Positions 1 to 5,251 of a stretch of DNA of 8,654 bases are shown here, in pieces. The notes under the pieces were generated by a model. It was not told where the DNA came from, did not search any database, and saw nothing but the letters and a program-made list of their open reading frames with translations. This stretch comes from Planctomycetota bacterium (GTDB lineage: Bacteria > Planctomycetota > UBA8742 > SKZP01 > JAIOTL01). The stretch is taken from positions 1 through 8,654 of the forward strand of contig JAIOTL010000317.1 of the NCBI GenBank assembly GCA_021106775.1. The letters run 5' to 3'. How positions within the stretch are numbered: the stretch's first letter is position 1; each line of letters opens with the position of its first letter. The translations under genes and the position numbers were made by a program.

Positions 1-1137
1 ATTGTTTTCTTCTGGTTTATAATGCTTATGAACCTGCTGATGCCCGGGAGAATTAGCTTGCGTGCTGTTGATGACGTTGACCTTACGATTAGAAAAGGTC
101 ATACAATGGCGTTGGTTGGTGAATCGGGCTGTGGTAAGACAACAATGGGTAAATCGATTATTCAGCTAAATAAGACGACTGCGGGTTCTGTACGCTACGG
201 CGGAAAAGAATTGACGACTATAAAAGGTGAGCAACTTAAGCCTTTTAGACAAAAGATGCAGATTATTTTCCAGGACCCTTACGGTTCTTTGAATCCACGT
301 CAGATGATTGGTGAAATCATCGAAGAAGGTATGCTTGTTCATGGCGTTGGCAAGACGAAGGAAGAAAGAGAAGCGATTATCCGCGACGTGCTGAGACATG
401 TAAATATGGCACCTGAAATGATGACTCGGTATCCGCATGAGTTTTCTGGTGGTCAGCGTCAGCGCATTGGTATCGCGCGTGTTTTGGCGATTCAACCTGA
501 TTTCGTTGTTTGCGATGAACCGACCTCAGCACTTGATGTTTCGGTGCAGGCGCAGATTTTAAACCTTCTGAATCAACTGCAGGACGAGTTCGAATTGACA
601 TACCTTTTCATCACGCACGATTTGCGTGTTGTTGAGTTTATTGCTGACCATCTTTCGGTCATGTATCTTGGCAGAATTGTCGAGGAAGGTAAGACTGAGG
701 AAATCTTTTCCAACCCGAAACACCCGTACACAAGAGCGCTTCTTACTGCGATTCCTGAAACTGACCCGAAATCAGGTTTTAAGAAGATTAAGCTTGAAGG
801 TGATGTGCCTTCTCCGATTAATCCTCCACGTGGATGTCATTTTAACCCGAGATGTCAATATGCGATGCCGATATGCAAGGCTGCTTATCCGGGACCAATC
901 GAAGAAACAGGAACACACAAAGTGAGATGCTTCCTTTATGGCACTGGTGAGATTGATTTGCCGGATGGGGTGAAATGGGATGGTCGGAAAGAGCTTCAGA
1001 ATTGGGACGAGGAAAGAGCGAAAATCCGGCATATTAAGGAAGAAGCGGAAGAAGATAGACGCTCAAAGTTGAAAAACGGACGAAGCAAAAAGAAAGACGT
1101 TGAGAAGGATATCGAAGAGAAAGACGATGATAAATAA
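1..1137 (+). CDS. Oligopeptide/dipeptide ABC transporter ATP-binding protein, OppF/DppF type (5' end outside window)
   Basis: ATPase subunit that powers import of peptides (or related solutes) through an Opp/Dpp-type inner-membrane permease. Numbering from the ATG at 22, the motifs are Walker A GESGCGKT (33-40), Q-loop Q84 in FQDPYGSLNP, signature SGGQ (142-145), Walker B VVCDEP (162-167), D-loop SALD (169-172) and H-loop H199. The oligopeptide-type C-terminal extension (about 232-307) carries four cysteines (C272, C278, C285, C303). The frame is open to base 1, no Shine-Dalgarno precedes the ATG at 22, and the family normally has 20-30 more residues before the AVDDV motif (15-19). The true start is therefore probably upstream of the window. 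The other transporter subunits would be expected to the left. Residues 329-371 form a highly charged Lys/Glu/Asp tail that is unusual for the family. The family call is secure; the substrate is not. Confidence 0.93.
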   Translation: MVFFWFIMLMNLLMPGRISLRAVDDVDLTIRKGHTMALVGESGCGKTTMGKSIIQLNKTTAGSVRYGGKELTTIKGEQLKPFRQKMQIIFQDPYGSLNPRQMIGEIIEEGMLVHGVGKTKEEREAIIRDVLRHVNMAPEMMTRYPHEFSGGQRQRIGIARVLAIQPDFVVCDEPTSALDVSVQAQILNLLNQLQDEFELTYLFITHDLRVVEFIADHLSVMYLGRIVEEGKTEEIFSNPKHPYTRALLTAIPETDPKSGFKKIKLEGDVPSPINPPRGCHFNPRCQYAMPICKAAYPGPIEETGTHKVRCFLYGTGEIDLPDGVKWDGRKELQNWDEERAKIRHIKEEAEEDRRSKLKNGRSKKKDVEKDIEEKDDDK

Positions 1138-1185
1138 TCACGGGATGTCGAGAAACATTCGTTGATTAACAATAGAATCAGTAGA

Positions 1186-1215
1186 AAAGGGAGCAAATTA
1201 CTGCTCCCTTTGTTT
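1186..1215. terminator. Stem-loop terminator between convergent genes
   Basis: A 10-bp perfect stem (1186-1195 AAAGGGAGCA pairing with 1202-1211 TGCTCCCTTT) encloses a 6-nt loop and is followed on the + strand by TTTGTTT. It lies 49 nt past the ABC ATPase stop and 38 nt past the sigma factor stop on the other strand. Because the stem ends in A and T runs, it could serve both converging genes. The T-tract is short on the minus strand. Confidence 0.75.
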
Positions 1216-1248
1216 ATGGTCATAGATAACAGACTTTTCGTCAGACAA

Positions 1249-1848
1249 TCATTTAAAATCCTTAAAATGATGTTTGAGGATGTCGCGCAGCTTGCGTTCT
1301 GCATGCATCATGCGTGTTTTCACAGTTCCAAGTGGGATTTTAAGAATTTTTGCGATTTCCGCGTATTTCAACTCCTGAAAATGTGCCAGCACAAACACCA
1401 TTCGATGTTTTTCATCAAGTTTATTGACTGCCGCTCGAATAATCTCAGAAGTCTCATCACTCGCAATCTTATCCTCAACTGATTCATCATCAGCCTCGAA
1501 TTGGAACTCGGAACTTGTATCGTCTTTATTGTTTAAGTTGTTTAGCGAAACTTCTTTCCTCTTTTTCTTCTTCAAATACTCGTTGATAAACTCATTTTTA
1601 CCTATCTGAAAAAGATATGTACTAAACTTCCCCTTAGGAAAATATTTATCAACACTTTTCCAGAGTTTTAGAAAGGTTTGCTGAGCCAAATCCTCCGCAA
1701 GCCCTCTATCCGCACCCATTTTGCGGAAAAAGTTAAACATGGGTTTTTGATATTTCAATACAATTGCTTCAAACGCTTGCATGTCGCCGACTTGCACGCG
1801 CAGCATATTTTTAATATCTTCTCTTGTTGATTCATCTTGAATAAACAT
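1249..1848 (-). CDS. RNA polymerase sigma factor, ECF (sigma-70 family group 4)
   Basis: Alternative sigma factor directing RNA polymerase to a specific promoter set. At 199 aa it has the usual ECF size and two-domain layout. Region 2 spans about residues 25-95, with the -10 recognition and core-binding helices around AEDLAQQTFLKLW (51-63) and FSTYLFQIGKNEFINEYLKK (75-94). A basic and acidic linker (93-134) follows. Region 4 spans about 140-193, with a helix-turn-helix at YAEIAKILKIPLGTVKTRM. GGTG lies 5 nt before the ATG and can pair with the CACC of the anti-Shine-Dalgarno sequence, which supports this start. No anti-sigma gene sits next to it: the terminator and the convergent ABC ATPase lie downstream, and a same-strand lipoprotein lies upstream. 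Its regulon and the way it is controlled are not visible here. The HTH start near residue 15 (MLRVQ) lacks a ribosome site and was not chosen. Confidence 0.93.
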   Translation of the reverse strand: MFIQDESTREDIKNMLRVQVGDMQAFEAIVLKYQKPMFNFFRKMGADRGLAEDLAQQTFLKLWKSVDKYFPKGKFSTYLFQIGKNEFINEYLKKKKRKEVSLNNLNNKDDTSSEFQFEADDESVEDKIASDETSEIIRAAVNKLDEKHRMVFVLAHFQELKYAEIAKILKIPLGTVKTRMMHAERKLRDILKHHFKDFK

Positions 1849-1866
1849 GACTACACCGTTTCTTTA

Positions 1867-1878
1867 CAGGTAAACCTG
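1867..1878. promoter_or_regulatory. Palindrome just upstream of the sigma factor gene
   Basis: CAGGT-AA-ACCTG is a perfect 5+5 dyad ending 18 nt before the sigma factor start codon. Read on the minus strand it lies immediately 5' of the ribosome-binding region. It could be a repressor operator or a small hairpin in the leader. With a 2-nt centre it is more plausible as a DNA-binding dyad than as an RNA hairpin. The function is inferred from symmetry and position only. Confidence 0.3.
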
Positions 1879-1938
1879 CTTTTCTTTTACTTTGCTGGCA
1901 GTAGGACTCAAGTGTTACATGCCCTATTGTAGATGTCG

Positions 1939-1960
1939 AAAAGAAAAGCAGAAAATCTGC
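1939..1960 (-). terminator. Probable terminator after the lipoprotein gene
   Basis: Read on the minus strand, GCAGA-TTT-TCTGC (1960-1948) is followed directly by TTTTCTTTT (1947-1939), which is a short hairpin with a U-tract. It lies about 70 nt past the lipoprotein stop codon and before the sigma factor gene. The 5-bp stem is weak, so termination may be partial and could allow some read-through into the sigma gene. Confidence 0.45.
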
Positions 1961-2030
1961 CAATTGAAGTTTAATCATAGCAAAAGTGCCATGAAAGATT
2001 AATAAATAATAAACTGTTTAGATTGCCGTT

Positions 2031-2816
2031 TTAGTATGGAAGCAACGGCTTGTAATAAATTACGTAACACGTGCCGTTGAACATGAAAAATCGGCTTGTC
2101 ATCGTCAAGGAGTGCATGACATCGTCCTTGAGCTGACCTTCGAGAACCTTGCCAGGTACTGAGCCTGCGAGATTATCGAGATTAATGCTTGGGAAACTCC
2201 AGTCAGGTGCAATAACCACATATCCTGTGAATTCCTCACATGTAATCGCCATCTTCGCACTATAATGCGGCTTTGCGTCGAAATTATAGTATTCGCGGAG
2301 ATGATTGATAATCTCAGTCAGTCCTTGTGGTGCGCTATTGCCGATTGATTCGACAGTTTTCGATTTCCACTTAAGGTTCATTGTTACTTTATGCGTACCG
2401 TAATAGGATGGGTTATTATCATACAATTTGTCAAGGTTCAAGAAATCCCGTTGATTGAGATATTCAATAAAACCTACGACTTCGTCCTTAGTAAGCATAA
2501 CCTCGATAAAGTGATATGTCGGCTGATAAATAAACACCGGACCACCATAATATCCAGGCATCATGAACATTGGAAACAAAAGAGGTTCGCTATATATCAG
2601 TCTGCCGTCGCCAAATAACGTGAAGCCAGGATTCTTTTCGAATTCAGCAACTAGTTCACCGTTGTTTGGAGAATAACCATATTGAATAACGATATTTGAA
2701 GATGATTTATCGTATTCTGTAAGTGATATTTCAGAATTTACGTTAGCAGTGCAACCTCCAATCAAAAAGATTAGAATGCAAATGATATAAAAACTGCTCA
2801 AACGTAAAAGTTTCAT
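2031..2816 (-). CDS. Hypothetical lipoprotein (261 aa)
   Basis: Predicted exported lipoprotein. The N-terminus has a basic MKLLR, a hydrophobic stretch (residues 8-20) and a lipobox LIGGC with lipidated Cys22. The mature part begins with a Ser/Asn-rich linker. The segment GFTLFGDGRLIY (64-75) followed by a helix-type stretch (LTKDEVVGFIEYLNQRDFL) and a YGTHKVTMNLKW strand resembles small periplasmic domains of the DUF6438 kind, a resemblance judged by eye only. An aromatic- and proline-rich segment with MPGYYGGP (86-93) appears inserted within this domain. Two cysteines in the mature chain (C193, C250) could form a disulfide. GGTG lies 4 nt before the ATG, the same ribosome-site pattern as the sigma gene. 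The gap to metK upstream is 126 bp. No function is assigned. Confidence 0.85.
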   Translation of the reverse strand: MKLLRLSSFYIICILIFLIGGCTANVNSEISLTEYDKSSSNIVIQYGYSPNNGELVAEFEKNPGFTLFGDGRLIYSEPLLFPMFMMPGYYGGPVFIYQPTYHFIEVMLTKDEVVGFIEYLNQRDFLNLDKLYDNNPSYYGTHKVTMNLKWKSKTVESIGNSAPQGLTEIINHLREYYNFDAKPHYSAKMAITCEEFTGYVVIAPDWSFPSINLDNLAGSVPGKVLEGQLKDDVMHSLTMTSRFFMFNGTCYVIYYKPLLPY

Positions 2817-2885
2817 AATACACCAAATTATCCAGATTTAATTTAAAGCCAATGACAGAAATCAAAAGTGATTACTGACATATAT

Positions 2886-2914
2886 AATATAAGCGAATTA
2901 GTCCGCGAAAACAA
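2886..2914 (-). promoter_or_regulatory. Candidate sigma-70 promoter for the lipoprotein gene
   Basis: On the minus strand TTGTTT (2914-2909) and TATATT (2891-2886) are separated by exactly 17 nt, matching a housekeeping -35/-10 pair. It lies about 70 nt before the lipoprotein start and just after the metK stop, with no convincing metK terminator between them. The sequence is AT-rich, so chance matches are possible. Confidence 0.4.
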
Positions 2915-2942
2915 AAATTGTTCACATAATATGATATTTATT

Positions 2943-4136
2943 TTAGAGATTTGCTTCTTTTCTGAGGATTTCAGCTTTGTCGGTGTTTTCCCAGGTAAAT
3001 TCCGCGTTATTTCGTCCGAAGTGTCCGTATGCTGCGGTTTTCTTGTATATCGGGCGTTTCAGCATTAATTGCTGGATGATTGCTGCAGGTCGCATATCAA
3101 AATGCTTTTTCACAAGCCCGATAATTTTCGATTCAGCAAGTTTGCCTGTATTGAAAGTGTCAATCATAACACTTACAGGCTCCGCAATACCGATTGCATA
3201 AGCGATTTGCACTTCACATTTATCAGCAAGTCCAGCTTTTACAATGTTTTTTGCGATGTAACGCGCGAAATACGTTGCACTGCGGTCAACTTTACTTGAA
3301 TCTTTTCCCGAAAAACTACCTCCGCCATGTCTGCCCATTCCACCATAAGTGTCAACAATGATTTTCCTACCCGTCAGTCCACAATCTGCGTGCGGTCCAC
3401 CCTGAACGAAACGCCCTGTTGGATTGATGAAATATTCAATGTCATCGGAAAGAAATCGCTCGGGAATAATCGGCTTGACCACTTTATTTATAAGCAATTC
3501 ACGCATTTTCGGGTCTAAATCTCCCTTGCCATTGTCAACACAGACACTTTCATCGTGCTGAGTAGACAAAACTACTGATTTCACTCGCACAGCACAGCCA
3601 TCCTCATACTCCACAGTAATCTGTCCTTTGCTGTCAGGTCTGAGCCAAGGAATCTCGCGATTTTTCCTCAAGTCAGCAATTCTCATCATCATTTTATGCG
3701 ACAGAAACGCTGGCAGCGGGAAAAGCTCAGTTGTATCATTACAAGCGAATCCGAACATCATGCCCTGATCACCAGCACCTTGTGCTTTATTTTTCTGCGA
3801 ATCTGTGTCAACACCCTGAGAGATGTCAGACGATTGCTCATGAATGCGAACATCAATCTTACATGTATTTCCATTGAATCCGAGTTCATCACTATCGTAT
3901 CCGATTTCGCAGATTGTTTTTCTTGCGATTTCTTCAGCATTAATTTTTGCTTTTGAAGTTATTTCACCTGCGATAAGGCAGTAATCGGTTGTAACAAAAA
4001 CCTCGCAAGCAACTCTTGAATCTGGATCGAAAGCGAGATATGCGTCGAGAATGGAGTCTGCAATAGTATCAGCAACTTTGTCAGGATGTGCCTGTGAGAC
4101 AGATTCCGAAGTAAATATAAAGTTTTGGTTATTCAT
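2943..4136 (-). CDS. metK: S-adenosylmethionine synthetase (methionine adenosyltransferase)
   Basis: Cytoplasmic enzyme making S-adenosylmethionine from methionine and ATP, with release of phosphate and diphosphate. At 397 aa it is slightly longer than the E. coli enzyme and appears complete. Visible signatures are SESVSQAHPDK (10-20, active-site H17 and D19), E45 and E58 at the positions of conserved substrate-binding acids, GAGDQGMMFGF (120-130), the GGPHADCGLTGRK loop (246-258), and the phosphate-binding GGGSFSGKDSSKVDRSA (271-287). It ends with the conserved YGHFGR. I chose the ATG at 4136 because NFIFTSESVSQAHPDK is the normal N-terminus and a GGAG site sits 8 nt upstream. An in-frame ATG 39 nt further upstream would add 13 atypical residues and has no ribosome site. 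It is transcribed divergently from the 199-aa membrane gene. Confidence 0.97.
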   Translation of the reverse strand: MNNQNFIFTSESVSQAHPDKVADTIADSILDAYLAFDPDSRVACEVFVTTDYCLIAGEITSKAKINAEEIARKTICEIGYDSDELGFNGNTCKIDVRIHEQSSDISQGVDTDSQKNKAQGAGDQGMMFGFACNDTTELFPLPAFLSHKMMMRIADLRKNREIPWLRPDSKGQITVEYEDGCAVRVKSVVLSTQHDESVCVDNGKGDLDPKMRELLINKVVKPIIPERFLSDDIEYFINPTGRFVQGGPHADCGLTGRKIIVDTYGGMGRHGGGSFSGKDSSKVDRSATYFARYIAKNIVKAGLADKCEVQIAYAIGIAEPVSVMIDTFNTGKLAESKIIGLVKKHFDMRPAAIIQQLMLKRPIYKKTAAYGHFGRNNAEFTWENTDKAEILRKEANL

Positions 4137-4144
4137 GATTAATG

Positions 4145-4148
4145 CTCC
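4145..4148 (-). promoter_or_regulatory. Ribosome-binding site fixing the metK start
   Basis: GGAG on the minus strand, 8 nt before the ATG at 4136. It lies inside the longer reading frame that begins at 4175, which argues that the shorter start is used. Confidence 0.7.
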
Positions 4149-4295
4149 ATATAACTTAGCAAGGCATACTATCAAAAATGCAAAGATTTACATAAAAAAC
4201 ATATTCATCGTAAAATCAACAAAAATTTGATAAAAAGTCGCGGTTGCTGTGAATAAAATAAACTGAAACTAGGTTGAGTTTGAGAAATTGAAAGT

Positions 4296-4376
4296 TGTCA
4301 TTCCTGCGAAAGCAGGATTCCAGACAATTGCCTGAATATCGCATATTCTGGATTCCCAATCAAGTTGGGAATGACA
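4296..4376. repeat. 81-bp composite inverted repeat of two GTCATTC-type units
   Basis: The element has perfect 9-bp ends (TGTCATTCC at 4296-4304, GGAATGACA at 4368-4376). It is built of two units in opposite orientation. The left unit is TGTCATTC, a 12-nt core, then GATTCCAGA. The right unit, read on the minus strand from 4376 to 4345, is TGTCATTC, a 13-nt core, then GAATCCAGAAT. Internal hairpins are TCCTGC-GAAA-GCAGGA (4302-4317, a GNRA-type loop), GAATAT-CGC-ATATTC (4334-4348) and ATTCCCAA-TCAAG-TTGGGAAT (4352-4372). A third unit with the same ends is at 7279-7310. Such sequences look like widespread non-coding interspersed bacterial repeats and also recall the ATTCCC-N8-GGGAAT form of Neisseria dRS3. 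It sits between divergent promoters of metK and the 199-aa gene. Around it (4137-4295, 4377-4423) I see only AT-rich upstream sequence. Confidence 0.8.
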
Positions 4377-4431
4377 CAAAAAGTTATTTTTCAATCACAG
4401 ACAAACCTTAATGTAACCATGCTGGAGAGTT

Positions 4432-5031
4432 ATGTTTTCTGAAATATTTTGCACAATCACCATCTGGAAGTTTCTACAGATTGCATTTTTTCTATTGATG
4501 ATGCTGCTTTTCGTATGGATTTACATAAAATTCAGACGCAGTCAACCGGCGATTTACATAAGGAATTTGCCATCACCTGTTCCACCGCGAGATTATTCGT
4601 CATTACCTGTCGAAAATCAGGAGGAAGCAAGGTTTTTCTGGGAGTTTCTGGATAAATTCAAAGAAGATTTTGAAAAAACTGGACATCCCTTGCAGTATCG
4701 ACAATTAATAGATTTGCTTCAATACGGACCGATTATGGATTTGAAAATATTTTCAGCGGAAACTCTTTTAGTATCGAAACATATAAAAAAATATGCTGCT
4801 GATTCGGTTTTACGCAAAGAGATTTATGAAAACATAATTGAAAATCTTCAAAGCAACGAAAAGACTGAACAATCAGCATCTGCATTTACTTCACTTTTGC
4901 TCGTTCTTCCGTTAACCCAAAAAGAAATGCTGGAAATCATCAGTATTTTTGAACAAGAATCAAAAATAAGTTACATTATTGAAGATGTAATTGTAAAATT
5001 AAAAAGTAAACTAAACAGAATTGATACTTGA
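4432..5031 (+). CDS. Hypothetical membrane-anchored helical protein (199 aa)
   Basis: I do not recognise this family. A single hydrophobic helix (about residues 14-32) is followed by basic KFRRS, which by the positive-inside rule would put the C-terminal part in the cytoplasm. A proline-rich linker (LPSPVPPRDYSSLP, 46-59) leads into a domain (about 62-199) that looks almost entirely alpha-helical. Its regularly spaced Leu/Ile pairs would fit HEAT/ARM-like or similar helical repeats, though this is only an impression. GGAGAG just before the ATG at 4432 supports the start. It is flanked by the repeat element upstream (ending 55 nt before the ATG) and by AT-rich hairpins downstream, and appears to be its own transcription unit. 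Nothing in the neighbourhood points to a role. Confidence 0.75.
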   Translation: MFSEIFCTITIWKFLQIAFFLLMMLLFVWIYIKFRRSQPAIYIRNLPSPVPPRDYSSLPVENQEEARFFWEFLDKFKEDFEKTGHPLQYRQLIDLLQYGPIMDLKIFSAETLLVSKHIKKYAADSVLRKEIYENIIENLQSNEKTEQSASAFTSLLLVLPLTQKEMLEIISIFEQESKISYIIEDVIVKLKSKLNRIDT

Positions 5032-5071
5032 TAGAAGTTTTAGAAATATATTATATTGTGGTGAATTAGGT

Positions 5072-5121
5072 AAAAATGTATTAAAGTTTATTTGAGTTGG
5101 AATGAGATTGAATACATTTTT
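5072..5121. repeat. 11-bp perfect inverted repeat after the 199-aa gene
   Basis: AAAAATGTATT (5072-5082) and AATACATTTTT (5111-5121) are exact reverse complements separated by 28 nt, starting 41 nt after the stop codon. The right arm runs into TTATGTAACTTTTTG. It could act as a weak transcription terminator or an mRNA 3'-end stabiliser. The stem is almost purely A/T and the loop is long, so the function is uncertain. Confidence 0.4.
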
Positions 5122-5151
5122 TATGTAACTTTTTGTTTTCAATGGGTTTAT

Positions 5152-5190
5152 ATCCTTGAAAAAAAGAGATATGCAAGGATTTTGTTAAAT
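5152..5190 (+). terminator. Possible terminator or leader hairpin upstream of the beta-barrel fusion gene
   Basis: ATCCTTG (5152-5158) pairs perfectly with CAAGGAT (5174-5180) around a 15-nt purine-rich loop, followed by TTTGTTAAAT and more T. A competing pairing ATATC (5150-5154) with GATAT (5168-5172) uses the same left arm. The hairpin lies 120 nt after the 199-aa gene stop and 72 nt before the next start codon, so it could end the first transcript. A weak -10-like TAGAAT at 5207-5212 lies just after it. Confidence 0.4.
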
Positions 5191-5236
5191 TTTTAGTAAA
5201 GAAAGCTAGAATAGCAATAAATAAAAAACTTATGTA

Positions 5237-5250
5237 AAGGAGAAGAGGAG
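5237..5250 (+). promoter_or_regulatory. Strong double Shine-Dalgarno before the beta-barrel fusion gene
   Basis: AAGGAG (5237-5242) is 9 nt before the ATG and GAGGAG (5245-5250) is 1 nt before it. The first has workable spacing and the second is too close. This is the best ribosome site in the window, suggests high expression, and fixes the start at 5252, where a clean signal peptide begins. Confidence 0.75.
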
Positions 5251-5251
5251 T

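Noticed and set aside
22..24. ATG at 22 as the true start of the ABC ATPase
   Set aside because: There is no Shine-Dalgarno sequence, the frame stays open to base 1, and the family normally has more residues before the Walker A motif. The start is probably outside the window.
996..1304. Minus-strand reading frame of 102 codons overlapping the end of the ABC gene and the terminator
   Set aside because: It runs antisense through well-conserved ATPase codons, spans the terminator, and its translation is low-complexity Ser/Phe/Leu with no motif. It is a shadow frame.
2901..2942. Terminator directly after metK (AACAA-TTT-TTGTT on the minus strand)
   Set aside because: The 5-bp A/T-rich stem is too weak and the following T-tract is interrupted by CGCGG. 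It is not convincing on its own.
4137..4175. Longer metK start at the ATG at 4175, adding 13 residues
   Set aside because: The added residues are not typical of MetK, no ribosome site precedes that ATG, and GGAG sits 8 nt before the ATG at 4136.
4296..4376. CRISPR array or attachment site at the repeat element
   Set aside because: There are only two units in opposite orientation, no regular spacers, no Cas genes and no integrase nearby.
4137..4431. SAM-responsive riboswitch in the metK leader
   Set aside because: The leader is short and AT-rich, with no recognisable SAM-I or SAM-II core helices or terminator. The only structured part is the repeat element, which lies more than 150 nt upstream.
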